Positions 1-12,010 of a DNA stretch of 64,000 nucleotides are shown here, in pieces (the stretch's first letter is position 1; each line of letters opens with the position of its first letter). This DNA comes from Sphagnum compactum (lineage: Eukaryota > Bryophyta > Sphagnopsida > Sphagnales), in NCBI GenBank assembly GCA_965153455.1, contig OZ234503.1:13087118-13151117 (forward strand). The letters run 5' to 3'. The notes beneath the pieces are model-generated. The model was not told the origin of the DNA and searched no databases. It saw nothing but the letters and a program-made list of their open reading frames with translations. The translations under genes and the position numbers were made by a program.

Positions 1-3000
1 TGTTTCCTCTCCACATACCACCATCCTCTTGCATTGTGAGTTGTGAGTGGTTTTTTTGTTTTTGGTGAGATTTGGATTTTTTAACCAGAGATATTGTGAT
101 TTCAACAAATACAATGGATTTTCGTGATAAAGAATGGGCTTAATTTATCAGATTTCGAATTTTTCAATATAAAAATCACCATATTTTTACAACAAGTTGC
201 AGAGGTATAGAAAAAATATAAAACAACTCTTAAAATTTTGTGATTTCACATATGGTCTATAGCCAAATTTGGCTACTTCTTCTTGTCAACGATCACCAGT
301 TTGCCTACATCATGAAATTGAAAAATAAAAACCCCATGAGCCTGGCAATCTTGATCACTGCTTGAAACATGGAGTGTAAGTCTACTTGTGAAGCCCCTTC
401 ATTTCAAAGATGAATACAAATTTTAACAGCCAGTTACTGTAGGCAAAGTTACGACACCCTTTGCCTTTGCAAGTTTCTTTAACTCCTACAACTGGCTCCA
501 ACTCTTGTCATTTTGATGGCACTAAGCATTACCTAAAGCATGCATAAATCCATAAATTTTTATCCTATACAATATTGCATGTTTTGAACATTCTACTTCT
601 TAGGTACCTTGTTGAATTTGGCTCTTCAATCCTATGGAGGCATTTAAAAAACCTACTAGAAACATTGGGTTCAATTGCAACCAACCGATGTCAAGTCTAT
701 TGAAATTGCAATAACATTAATGTACTATGACATTGGAGCATTTTTTTCACAAAAATCCTTTTTATGAGTCATAATGAATTTTTTGGGTCACCAAGTGACA
801 AAAATTTGCCAAAACAGAAAAGCAGTGGTTGCATTGTATGAGGAAAAACTGAGGTAATTAGTGTTGTATAATATGGTATTAGGAGTTCACTTTATATTAC
901 AAAATGACAAAGAATGTGTTTACATCCACAAGTATGAGGATGTCATTTGGTAATGTTTAATTAATTGATCATTATATCTAAGACAAGTAGGAATTTATGT
1001 TCTCAGGGTGCAAGCAAGATATTTTGTACATACTTGTTACCTTGTTTTCTACTTGAAAACACGAAAAAAACAAAATTTCAAAATTTTAACTTTTTTTATA
1101 GCATTTCAAAACAAATGATTTTTTAATTTTTTTTCGTGGGCATCTCTAGTCTCCCTCTAGCTTTCAAAAACAATTTGTCATACCATTTGGACTTGAAAAA
1201 ATATCTCAAAAGTATTCTCAAAGTATCCCCCATTTTTTAAAGGTTGGGGATGATTTTAGTTATGAAAATAACTCGATTAACCAAAACAATTATATTAGAA
1301 TGTTCACCACATCAATATTGAGGTGCTTGAAAAAAATTCAAATACTTGCAAAAACATTTCACCTACTTTCAAATACTTGAACTTCATTTTTCAAACTGCC
1401 AGAAATTTTAGATCCAATTCAATTACTTGAAAGTAGCTTAAAAAAACATGATTATAATAATTTAGCTTTTGAAGTCCATGCAAACAAGAGTTAAGAAATA
1501 ACATACCTAATTATTTTTTTACTATCCCCATAAAATCATCTACTTGCATTATTAGTCCTTTTTTTTAAGGACCCTAGTATTTTGTTGCTTACACTATTTT
1601 TTGTGTTTATTTTACCATGCTTTCACCATCTTGGACATGGGTGGAAATAACATGGACACAATTCAAGTACAAAATGTTTGACTGAATGTATTTCACATGA
1701 TGCATGTTCAAAAATTAACAATAGTGTAAAATCACTAGAAAAGGTTGGAAGTTGATCATGGTTCTTTTGATTGTGCTTACATCATTTAGGTTAATTTCGA
1801 AAAAAGTGTCAAAGAAATTGATCAACGTTTCATTCAAAGCATAGATATTATTATGGATGAAAATAAATGTTCATGAATGAAGTTCATCCATGGACCTATT
1901 TTGGATTAAAGTAAAAAATATAAAATATATGATATAAAGTCATATAAAATATCATACAATTTTAAAACTTTTACCTAGATGTTTTATGATCTATGGTAAG
2001 ATTGGCAGTTGTCACTTATGAGCTGTGAAAAATGTGAATTATAGCTGATGAAAATTAAAAAGGGTTGTGAATACATGATTATATAATGAATGTTATATGT
2101 TGTGATAGTATCATATGATCACAAACTTGTGAACATGAAACAATATTTTATTTGTGGATTGCAAAATAATAAAAGTCAACAATAGTTTGTGGCAACAAGT
2201 TTCATACCTTTACATCTATAGTTTATTTGTCTATGAAGGAAGATAGTTTACTTCCTTTGTTTGTCACATTGAGATTCCCAAACCATGGCATCCTTTTTGT
2301 GCTCTTGGAATGGTTGGAAAGTTTTCAATGAGTAGGGGTGAGTTCAGATGGTTTGGTAATGTTTAGACATACAATGCAAAAGTTATTGAATATGGAACAA
2401 ATTTGTCAAAAACTTTATCAAAATCAAAACTAAATGTTTTAGAAAATTTGGGGCAAACTCTTGGGATTTGCATTATTTTTGTGGGGGGAATTTTTTCCAT
2501 TTGGAAAAATTGTATTTTCAAAAAAAAGAAATCAATTTTATTTTATTTATTAAAAAAACCATGTTTTACACATTGCTTAAACAAGTAGTTAGGATATAAA
2601 AGGATTTTTAAAAAAATTACTTTCATAACTAGTCTATAACCAAACATGGTTAAACCTCCTTGTGTATGATTTATGTTTTTTAAGCATGTTTCGCACTTGG
2701 TGGTACTGAATTTTTGTTAAAATAGGCTAACATTGGTGGCAAGTGGTGGAAAAATAGGACAAAATTTTGAAATCTTTTATAAAGTTAATGATAGATTAAT
2801 AAATGCATAAGATTAATTAAGTACTACTTGAAAATTGCAATCCATATATCTACATATGTAGATTGCAAATTGCCATAGAATATAAATTCTACTTTGTTGC
2901 TCTTGTTGTGCTTCTATTGTCACCTAAGATGTTGATTTCATGCACACAACCAACTTGTATTGTGCATCATTTTCCAAGAAGATTTATAGCCTAAATAAAA

Positions 3001-3560
3001 TCCTTGAAGGGGATTTGAACCCCAACCTTTAAAATGGTGTTGCCCATTGTAGTTTGAGGCTTACTTGCACCTAAAAGTTAGTTAGAAGACAAACTCAAAA
3101 CATTTGTAAAAAAAAATGCAACATTGGATAGGTTTCCAAACATATCAGATTATTAAATTGAAAATGGACATCTTTGTGAAGTTTCAATGACAAAAAGCAT
3201 CCACAAAATAAAAACTTGACATGGATAACATTGAAACCCTAGGAGCTAACCTGAAAAAATTGTTGCTTTTTTTAATGTATTTCAATAATAATCATTCAAC
3301 CAAAAGCAAAAGTTCAATGTTCACCCATAATCCTTCATTAATCCTTCACACAAGCTCATATATAAGTAATGCACCTCTTGAAAGAAAAAAGAATCATTAG
3401 AGATAGATAAAAACAAACTGAACATGCAATGTGAGAAAGGAAAAAGTGTAAACACAAATTCATTCAAGCAAATCAAACAAAAACAAAGTAATTTATATAT
3501 TAAAAAAATCAAGCACAATCTTATTTGATTTTGAACATGGTTTGTAGCCCATAATACTTC
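1..3560. other. AT-rich intergenic DNA, no gene seen
   Basis: No reading frame here has coding character. The sequence is rich in A and T runs and short direct repeats. On the minus strand around 3,005-3,035 there is a GGTTCAAATCC-like pol III B box, but no convincing A box precedes it, so only a weak tRNA-derived fragment can be suggested. Confidence 0.6.
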
Positions 3561-3599
3561 CAAAAAAAACTACTTCCGAGAGCTTATATTAGCTACACA

Positions 3600-4009
3600 T
3601 TTACATAATAACGAACTTTGCCATTCCACCTAGTAATGGCTTGGTCATAAGGAAAAATTTGCAAAAGAAAAAAACATTGACTAAAAAACCTAATCCATAA
3701 GTCCAAGTGTGTGCTCAAATGGTTTCATAGTTTATTCTTCAAGAAGCTAATGATGTTAAATGTTCATTCATCTTCAATAGAACCAAGAACTTGGACAACA
3801 ACAATCTTACCCGGTTTTAGAAGCTTGTGGTTGAGGATGGAAGGTGAAAAGACTTTGCACCAAAGCCTTGTAAATGGATTTAGGTCATTTTCTTCTTGCA
3901 AAATTATTTCAAAATTATGCAAAATTCCCGTTCTTGAGAATACCAAACCATAACATAATTGTTTGATTTGAAAATAAGGTAGGAACAATATGCCCACCTT
4001 AGGAGCCAC
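3600..4009 (-). pseudogene. hAT-type transposase C-terminal (dimerisation) relic
   Basis: Read on the minus strand, this stretch gives one continuous frame resembling the C-terminal dimerisation region of plant hAT transposases. The string VLGSIEDE is followed by a stop, then TFNIISFLKNKL, a stop, then NHLSTHLDLWIRFF. In this family the stop positions normally carry Arg (EDER and KLRN), so both look like CGA to TGA changes, the usual result of deamination of methylated CpG. Upstream residues (LLKPGKIVVVQ) continue the same frame to about 4,009. No N-terminal BED finger or catalytic region is visible nearby, so this is a truncated dead copy. The family call rests on remembered motif similarity, not a search. 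Confidence 0.5.
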
Positions 4010-4099
4010 ACAAAAAGTGGCCTACTAATCTATGATCTTCTTGCATGAATTATAGACACTTATAATCCTTGATATGCAATTTGTGCTTGTCTAAAACCC

Positions 4100-4397
4100 T
4101 AATTTCAAATTATCATGCTCTTAGATTTTGTGTAAACAAACATAATTTTTAGTGTAAATAAGCATGGGTAATATGTACAAATGCAGTTTTTAAATACTTC
4201 ATCAATTTTATCTTGTGATTTATGTAAGAAATATAAGGATGAAAAGGCACACATTGAGAATACAAAAACTAGTAAGTTTGAATGCATTTGGTTGTTAGAT
4301 CCTACTACAAGTGGTCAACCAATCATATTTCCACCACAGTTGCAAGAGATTGATGTGATGGCTAAGTGGATATGCGGGAAACCATTTGAAGCCATAA
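4100..4397 (+). pseudogene. coding relic of unknown function, interrupted by a solo LTR
   Basis: From about 4,180 a plus-strand frame with coding-like composition runs up to the LTR insertion point (CDLCKKYKDEKAHIE, later QLQEIDVMAKWICGKPFEAI). Just beyond the LTR, at 5,257-5,332, a frame continues plausibly (HQVTRTMLIDEVLPLL, then ILTYK and a stop). I do not recognise the protein. The CxxC near its start could be part of a zinc-binding motif. That the two pieces were once contiguous is an inference from the insertion geometry and amino-acid texture. Confidence 0.3.
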
Positions 4398-5256
4398 TGA
4401 CACATTCCCAAGTTCCTAGTTAGACCCAAGATGGGTCTAAGCTTTTTAAACAACGGAATTGTGAGGAACTCGGGGCACGCTCCTAGCTCTCAGCACTAAA
4501 AGGGGTAGAGGGGCGTGCTGAGGTTTTGGGATGGGACTAGGAAGAGTGACAAGCTTTAGTTACTCACTTGAATCTGCATCAAACCAACCAACAAGTTGGT
4601 TAGTTCACTTTCTGGATCACCTTTAGTGCTAGGACAAGCCACGAGCAACTCTGGACTCACAAAACTCACCACGGCCCATACTTGGGAGAAGCCACCACCT
4701 TCCCCCATATAGTATTCTCTACGTTTCTCCACGGAGCCTATATCCAAATGGCTTTTTGTCCCGGGACTCCCAAGCAGGAGTCTCGAAACTGTCTCGGTTT
4801 GGACTCCCGCAACTTTGCGAGAGTATAACTCTTTGCTCAGACCTCTGATTGGGACGCAACTTTGCGAAAGTTGCTTAGACCTCTGATTGGGACAAGGTTT
4901 GAAGCAAAGTTGTAGTTCTCGTCGAGAGCTTTCCAACAGTGTGTCGCACTTTACCTGCACGCACCGGGGTCGGGTCGATTCCCGACTTTTAGTGTCGGGA
5001 GTCAAATTACCAGTTTGACTCCCGGCCCTTCTTTTGACCATAACTTGTGCTGCAGATGTCCAAATGACTCATGCAAGCCCGTTTTCAACATCTACATTTC
5101 AATAGCTTTCCAATGATATAAAGAACTCTTCAATGCAAGGTGTTTTGGCCCCTGCAATTGAACTCTGAAGTTTTGGGAGTCCTGAAGGACTCCCAAGTCC
5201 CCATTTCGGGAGTGTGAGTCTCATCCTCACACTCTCTTCAAAGTAGGGTTGCGACA
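4398..5256 (-). mobile_element. solo LTR of the chromovirus family
   Basis: This 859-bp sequence starts TGACAC and ends GCGACA on the plus strand. It aligns along its length with the LTR at 45,405-46,182: the same GACCCAAGATGGGTCT block, the AGGGGTAGAGGGGCGTGCT block, and the CCCGACTTTTAGTG block. The flanks are CATAA and CATCA, a five-base target-site duplication with one mismatch. No internal retrotransposon sequence is attached, so it is a solo LTR left by recombination. It has a private partial tandem duplication of about 47 bp at 4,809-4,893. The 161-codon minus frame inside it is a by-product of GC-rich LTR sequence. Confidence 0.85.
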
Positions 5257-5332
5257 CATCAAGTTACTAGGACTATGCTTATTGATGAGGTTCTTCCACT
5301 ACTTACAATCCCCATTATATTGACTTATAAAT
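5257..5332 (+). pseudogene. possible continuation of the coding relic beyond the solo LTR
   Basis: The plus strand reads HQVTRTMLIDEVLPLLTIP and on to ILTYK before TAA. It directly abuts the LTR end and may be the other half of the frame that stops at 4,397. It is short and unrecognised. Confidence 0.25.
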
Positions 5333-5350
5333 AATGAAGGCATATGTGAA

Positions 5351-6602
5351 TCACTTTATAGTTGATGATGAACATAGTTGGGCCTTCAATGATTCGAATT
5401 CATTTTGTAGAGTTTGAACTTGAACGACATGGGCTTGAAGCACCTCCCTCTTGTTAGCATTGTGCTCCTTGTTCTTAACATTCTTACTGGAATTACCCTT
5501 GGTGGAAAAAACTTGAGTGGAAGGATGAGGTGCCTTGGCTTTTGGTTGAGGGGCAGCGGAAGATGCTGGTAGATTTTGCCGTGGTAATCGGAGTTGCTTC
5601 CGTTTCAATAACTTGGCAAAATAAACAACTTTTTGATGTCCCTCTTTCCCACAATAATTACAAAAGAGATCCTCGGAAGGAAATGTTGCACTCACTAGCT
5701 TTGTGGGCAGGATTACCACATTAGTTGTAAGAAGGTAGGATGGGTGCAGCCAAGTGCACCGCTTTAGCCCTTGTAGAAGAATGTGATGACTTGGTTGGCG
5801 CAGCTAATGGAGGCTGAAGCTTTGAACATGATGGAGGCCTCATGGTATTGGCTTCATAGTGTGCATGAACCAGTTTTAGCTTTTCAGAAATGTTGTACAC
5901 ATCTAACAAAGTGTACAAATCTCCAAATTTTGCAAAAACCCATTACAAAACCTGCGCATGGAGTGTTAGAGTACCTTCCATTGAATGAAAAGAGCGATGG
6001 GCAGCTTCTAGGTCTGTGATGCTCTGAGTATCCTCTTTGAACTTGAGAAGCCTTCTGTAGAGCATCTTGAGGGTTTCATCCTTTTGCCGAGAGAAGGTGG
6101 CAAGTTGCAGAATTTTTTCAGAACTCTTAACCGGAAATTCCAGCTCAAGAACTCGAAAGAATTCTCCCACTGGATTAGCGAAAGCTGGTGCATCAATGGT
6201 GGGAGGATTGTTTGCGGTAACAACAATGAGTTGTTGAGGAGAAAAGTTTATTGAAGTAGGTACCGGATCTAGATTATTGGGCACAGTCCCATGATGTGCA
6301 ATGGCAGCTTGGAGTGCAGCTTCAGAGGCAGTGGCAATGGTTGTGGCATAAGGTTGATTGGGGATCTAAGTGATGCCCAGAATTGTCAGAGAATGTTGTT
6401 CGTAGACATCCAATGCCTCATAATGCACATAACGGGCCAATTGTTTGAATGGGAACGCCTTGGTAATTACCGCCATACTTGAACTCCAATTCACAAACCA
6501 CAGTTGAGAAATTTGCCTTGAATTTTCTCAAAGAAATGGTACTTGGCCTTTTACTAAACTTCTCAATTCCCCTAGAGGAACTGTTGACCTCCATGCTGTA
6601 TA
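5351..6602 (-). pseudogene. retrotransposon gag relic, C-terminal part with two damaged zinc knuckles
   Basis: The minus strand encodes a gag-like protein in one main frame. A capsid-like part (FFRVLELEFPVKSSEKILQL, then DETLKMLYRRLLKFKED) is followed by a Pro/Ser/Lys-rich linker and two CCHC knuckles. The first knuckle has lost its leading Cys (Tyr) and carries a stop (SYN, stop, CGNPAHKASEC). After a one-base frame change the second reads CNYCGKEGHQKVVYF, with Tyr where the last Cys should be. There is also a TAA at 5,943-5,945. The relic ends near 5,351 in unrelated sequence. Its N-terminal part lies at 7,563-7,864 beyond an inserted LTR. This family differs from the gag at 50.1-51.4 kb. 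Confidence 0.65.
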
Positions 6603-7562
6603 TGTCGCGCTCCCAAGTTCTAAGTAGACCCACTTGAGGGTCTAGGTATATGGCAATGCGGAAGGAGTTGGAACTTGGAGCACGATCCCGACTTCCAGCA
6701 CTAGAGGGGGGGTAAGAGGGGCGTGCTAGAAGTCCCGGGAAAGACTAGGAAGAGTTGACAAGCTTTACTCACTCACACGGGCCTGCATGAAACCACACAA
6801 AGTGGTTAGAACTCATTTTGGGTCCTTTTGGTGTTGGGACAATCACGGGTGAACTCGGACTCACTTTGACACACCACACCCCGGGCTCGGGAGTAAGCCA
6901 CCACCTTACTCCCTATAGTATACTCTGTGACTCGTCGCGGGGGTGGCATCCAAATGGCCATTTTGTCCCGGGACTCCCGGGACTCCCGGGACTCCCACGT
7001 GAGAGTCCCGAAATCGCGCATTTTCGAGACTCCCGCGACTTTGAAGCTTCATAACTTTCGAAGCAGACCTCCGATCGACTTGCCGTCTGAAGCAAAGTTG
7101 TAGGTCTCGTCGAGACCTTTTCAACGGTATGTCGCACGTTTTCTGCAGCCAAGTATTTCGGGTCGATTCTCGACTTTTAGTGGTCGGGAGTCAAAACTGG
7201 CGGACTCCCGGGAGTTCGACTCCCGGGCCTTCTTTTGGCCATAACTCGTGTTTTAGATGTCCAAATGAGCAATGCGAGCCCATTTTAGACATGTACACTT
7301 TAAGAGCTTTCCATTGATATAAAGAGCGCAACAAGCCATTGAGTTTTGACCCCTCAAAACGCTCTCTGAAGTTTTGGGAGTCCTTGTGGGACTCCACTCT
7401 CACAACCTCCCAACATGGGAGTTCACTTGGGAGTGTGAGGGTTCACTCCCTCACACTCTTTGCACTCCCGGGAGCATGTGATATGACTCCCGGGTCTACT
7501 TATAGGCCCGCACACTTGCGACCCCCTTGCCTTGGTCGCGAGCCAAGGCTAGGGTTGTGACA
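6603..7562 (-). mobile_element. LTR inserted in the gag relic (divergent member of the chromovirus LTR family)
   Basis: A 960-bp block starts TGTCGCGCTCCC and ends GGTTGTGACA. It shares the layout of the LTR at 45,405: the terminal CGCTCCCAAGTTC, the AGAGGGGCGTGCT block, and a GACTCCCGG-rich centre that here carries a short GGGACTCCC expansion around 6,965-6,992. It splits a gag reading frame (7,864 down to 7,563, then 6,602 down), so it is the younger insertion. The five-base flanks (GTATA, ATAGG) do not match; the duplication is lost or the ends are slightly misplaced. Confidence 0.75.
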
Positions 7563-7864
7563 ATAGGTGTAGACGTCACAGCTTGCAACGGAATATATGG
7601 TGATGGTGTAAAAGCTGGTGTGGCAGTAGGCATACCCCACTAATTAACCCCTCCAAATGGACTTTGATGTATCATTAATGTAGTGTAACCTGAACCTGAA
7701 TTCTTGGTAAGAGTTGTACTGGATGACGGTGGCATTGTAGATGCTTGATGGTACCGTCGTGAAGATCGTGAGCTCAAAGAAATCGGCTCAAATGATTGTG
7801 TGTTACTTCGTAGTTGATATCTTAATTATGGCTGAGTGGTAATGCTTTCATCATTTGAGGACAT
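7563..7864 (-). pseudogene. retrotransposon gag relic, N-terminal part
   Basis: The minus strand starts with an ATG at 7,864-7,862 (MSSNDESITTQP) and runs through a Ser/Thr/Pro-rich segment (SLSSRSSRRYHQASTMPPSS) to AVTSTPIV, where the LTR begins. Two in-frame stops are present (after TTQP and after GGVN). Low-complexity N termini are common in plant gag proteins. It joins functionally to the relic at 5,351-6,602; together they span about 1.5 kb without the LTR. Confidence 0.5.
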
Positions 7865-8700
7865 GGTGTTGTCCCATGCCCAAAATTTTTGTAACAATAC
7901 AGAGCATTAGCTACAAAGTTCTAACATAGCATACGGTTTGAAGAATACGGTGTGTTGACAGAAATGAACAGCGACGGACGAACATAGGTGGACGAAAAGG
8001 GCCGAACGGACGGAAATCGGATGGATGGACATTGACAGACATTGGACGAAAATTAGATAGAACGGCGACGGATGTCGGACGGAACGGCGACGGACATCGG
8101 ACGAAATGACAACGGACGTCGGATGGAATGGAATGGACAATGACTTCTGTTCCGGCGATTGCGACGATGTTGCAGAGCGATCCGCGTCTGTGAGCTTTGC
8201 AACGATGGCATGCGAAAAAAAAGAGAGAAAATTTCTTTTTTTATTCTCTTCTTCGCATCTTCAATAGATCTTACAGCTTGTTCTTTTTTATCATTTGTGC
8301 AGAGAGTCAGCAGAGATGGAATTAGAGCAACAAAGAAATTAAAACACAAAAGAAGAAGAGGAGGAACTAATTTGGATGTAAATTAGCGCGTAGATGCTCG
8401 ACAGGTACTCAATAGGCATTAATGAGATCGGAAGCTTAGGCTTGCAAAAACTTGCAGTAGTAGTCGCCATGGGCTTTTTTGGTGTCCGTTCTCCCTCGCT
8501 TACGCTATTACTAGTTATGGTTGTTGTTGTTCCTGTTGTAGTTGTAGTACAAGAGTAGAAAAAGAAAAAGAAGTAATAACAATTCAAGAACACAAGAAAC
8601 CAGCAAGCAAAAGAAACTCAAGAAACTCAAAGCCAGGAAAAATCTGCCGCTTTCAACATTAACTGACACATAGTAGTTTTTTTAGAATTAAATTGAAAAG
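7865..8700. other. GC-richer leader-like region beside the gag relic
   Basis: The region lies upstream of the gag start on the minus strand and may be the leader or LTR remnant of that old element. It contains a GGACGG-type minisatellite (listed separately) and, around 8,430-8,550, GC-richer sequence that gives a Thr-rich minus frame. I found no primer-binding site. Confidence 0.3.
7965..8140. repeat. degenerate minisatellite, 22-bp unit
   Basis: Units beginning at 8,061, 8,083 and 8,105 are exactly 22 bp apart and read AACGGCGACGGAYRTCGGAC or close variants. Upstream to 7,965 the same GGACGRA words continue with poorer periodicity. Confidence 0.75.
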
Positions 8701-11650
8701 AAGGAAAGAAAACGTAATGTATGTAAACGGTGGTCATGTAATAGTCGCCGTGAGCATTTAGAAATCTAATATAACTATGGAAGAAACTCTTCATGATAAA
8801 GGAATTTTAGAAAAACTGACAAGAGAAGGGATGAACTTGGCTTTTTATACAGCCGTCAACAAAGTTGAAACCCTAAACAAGCCATAACCCGAAAACACTT
8901 AATAGCGCATAATAACCTAAAAATATACATTAACCTTAAGAGCGTACATTAACCCTAAAAAGCATGATTGGCATGCCCATAACCAACCGTCATGCATGAG
9001 GCCATGCATACGAACATGACAAAGGTGAATTGATTTGTTCTTGAAGGACTTCAATTTCTTTAAAATGGAGACTACAAATGTGATTCTATTGATGCAATAT
9101 ATATTTAGAGAACTATCAATATTTACAAGATCCAAATTCAATGTTAATGTTTGCCCCTTTCCCATTCATGAACAATAAATATTGGACAATATACACCAAA
9201 GGAACATTTGTATGCCACGTTTGACCAATCATTGTGGTTGGCCAATCAATTATAGTAGTTAATGTATGGTTGACCAATGATTATGGTAGGGAAATAAGAA
9301 GTAATCATTTTCTTTTCCAATGAATTTTAAAAACCATCTCATCTAAAGAAATTTTTTTAGGAACAAACCCATTTTCACTCCATTGTCACATTTATTTTAT
9401 CCAAAATTTGGAATACAAACCATTTATTGCTCTTGATGGAGATGCTTTTAGAAAACATAAAATTGAACTCATATTAGAATCCAAGTTTCATTCCAATATT
9501 AAGTAGCTAGACTTCCTTATAATTGATAATTGGTAGGGCAAGGTCTTTGTGAAATTGTTATTTTTTTCCATGTATAACATCAAGTAATTACTTTTGAAAA
9601 AAAAAACTTGGTGAAAATATGATTGGGTGGTAGCACAAGGAACCACCTATAGGAATCATTAAACAAACTAAAATCACTTCAATAATTTTTTGAAATTTTG
9701 AAATTTTTTTTAATACCATAAAATTATTATTTTCATAATTTTTATTCATTACATGCAAAAATATATGGCCTTAATTTTCATTGGAATAAAAATAGGTGAA
9801 AATTCTTACAAATTTGCATCCCTAATATTTGTGGCCCCTTTAGAAATTACGAACTTGAACTTGGGTACTATGAGGTTTCATCAAAGCAATACGGAGCCCA
9901 TAACGGTCTCACCAGGTCTCAACATAATATATAACAAAGATACAGGGTCTTTGTCCGATCTTAATGAATTTCAAACCCTACAGGTTGGTTATCGATAACC
10001 TACCCTTCAACCCTTGTTAATAACTGGTCAATTTTTCAACACCTGGCCAACACTGGTCCTTCCAAACCTAGGAGTTGGAGAATACTGGTCTAACTGGTGT
10101 CAAGTCTAGTTTTAGCTTTGGGAAAGAACCTCTGGTTGAGGTTCCAATTAATTTAAAAATGTGATGTCCAACCTTCAGTTCCAATTCTAGATTGCTATTA
10201 TGATTTGATGTAATCTCTGGTCAGGTTCTGAGATTGATTCTTCACATCCTTGAACTCCAGTTTATAGCCCTACCAAAAACAATTCCCATTAAGTCAGGTT
10301 CCATCTACATACACACACCTTGAGGTTGTGTAGGTATTAGTTTGGTGCAACCATATAAAAAATGCCACTTAGTTCAGGAGTACAACCTACTTACAACTTT
10401 TTTCGACAAACCAATATATGCTTGCCTAGAAAATTGCAACAAGTACTACTTGCTTAAGACACAAGAACCTACAGTAAAGATGTGTATGAGGCAGAACAGT
10501 TCTGATTTGAGCAAGAAGCCAATTCCAAGTTCGAATTTTGATCTCAGCAAGAAGGCTGGTTCCAGCTCCGATTTTGATAGTGTGCTCCCTGCACAGCCCA
10601 TGGTTTGAATACCCAAGGATCAAACTGAAAATCAGATCCAGAATCAACCTAAAGCCCAAAACTAGCCAACAGTTGTCTAAACCCTTGCTACCAAGGTGAC
10701 ATCCATGTGAACAATATGATCAATTGGCAGATAAGTTAATCAATAAAATTGTTACTACATATGACTCTATTGGTTTAATGGGGGATAAAGCAATAAAACT
10801 TAAGTTTTAAGAAACAATGTACAACCTTAGCCCCTACAGGCAATGGCTTAGTGGTAAGGTCTTGGTTTGATATTACAAAGGTCTCAAATTAACTAAAACT
10901 CCCTAGTGAGCAGGTAAAAGTTTTATTACGTTCTCAGACTACCATTGGGACTCACTTGGACATACTACCAACAACTTGGTAGTTGAGTCTACTGTTATGT
11001 TTCAACAACAAAACAACCGTCATAAATTTTTGAAATAAATTAAGTTTGTCATTTTGACATTTAGTTTCAAAGAAAGCCCTCAAATCCAATTGGTAGAACT
11101 CTTGGCCTCTGCAAGGAACTGGTCAAGAGCCTTATGGGGTGCCCTAACAAACTGGTGTCAAAGACCAACCCAATGGGTAACACTCAAAATCATTTGCCAT
11201 GTTTCTACCAGACTCAACACTTGCAGGCGACCACCCTAGCTGAGAATTTGCCAGGCAAGGATCACCACTGACCACTGGCCTGGGAAAATGCCAGGTAAGG
11301 CTCAATACTTGATGGCAACCTTGGAAATGTCCAGTGTCGGGCGGTTCTTTACATTAAATTGAAGAACCTCCATTGCAGGTCCAAAAAAAAATCAGAACTG
11401 TCTCAGTTCAAGTTTCACACAAAAGCAGTTTTTAAAGCTTCTTTTAGGTCCAGTTCCTAAAAGAAAAATCTGATTCCAATTCCAGTTCTGAAAATCAGAC
11501 CTGGTTTTGGTTCGATTCTTACTAATTGGAACTGGTGATTCTGACGGGACAAAGCAGGACAATGCCCAACAATGGAAATGTCAGAATAGCCTGGTAGCAA
11601 ATTAGAAACAGCCATACAAAGCTGGAGCAAAACCTAAAGTCCTACTAGTT
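8700..11650. other. intergenic DNA with degenerate repeats, no gene seen
   Basis: No coding character is visible. From about 10,000 to 11,560 the words CTGGTC, GGTTCC and CCAATTCCAGTT recur in both orientations. A local duplication (GAATTTGCCAGGCAAGG and GAAAATGCCAGGTAAGG) lies near 11,240-11,300. At 10,845-10,880 the string TGGCTTAGTGGTAAGG resembles a pol III A box, but the downstream B box is too degraded for a firm SINE call. Confidence 0.5.
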
Positions 11651-12010
11651 AGTTACACGGGAACAAGTAGGATATAATTAGCACCTAGGAAACGTTCTGG
11701 ACTAGAATGTGCTTAATTCATCGACCTTCCACGGTGCTGTTCCTCGACGCAGAGTCTGCGATCGGCCACGGCCAGGATCGATCCGGTTGCAATACTGCTA
11801 GTTGCCTGATGATCCCTAATATTAGCCACCGCCGTCGCCGCCTGAGAAGAAGAAGAATCTGCTGCTACGGATGATCGACACATGCGATCCTGCGGTTGTG
11901 AGACTCCACGACTTGAAGAAGCTGCAGCAGCTGGGAGGTTGATCAGCGATCCAGCTGCTATTAACCTAGCTGCAGTAGCAGCAGTCATGATCAATTGCTG
12001 TAGTAGCACC

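Noticed and set aside
3000-3060. tRNA gene
   Set aside because: Only a B-box-like GGTTCAAATCC is visible; no cloverleaf or A box can be formed.
4556-5041. 161-codon minus-strand frame
   Set aside because: It lies wholly inside a solo LTR and has no domain; LTR copies elsewhere break the frame.
10840-10900. tRNA-derived SINE
   Set aside because: A-box-like sequence is present, but the B box and ends are too degraded to support a call.
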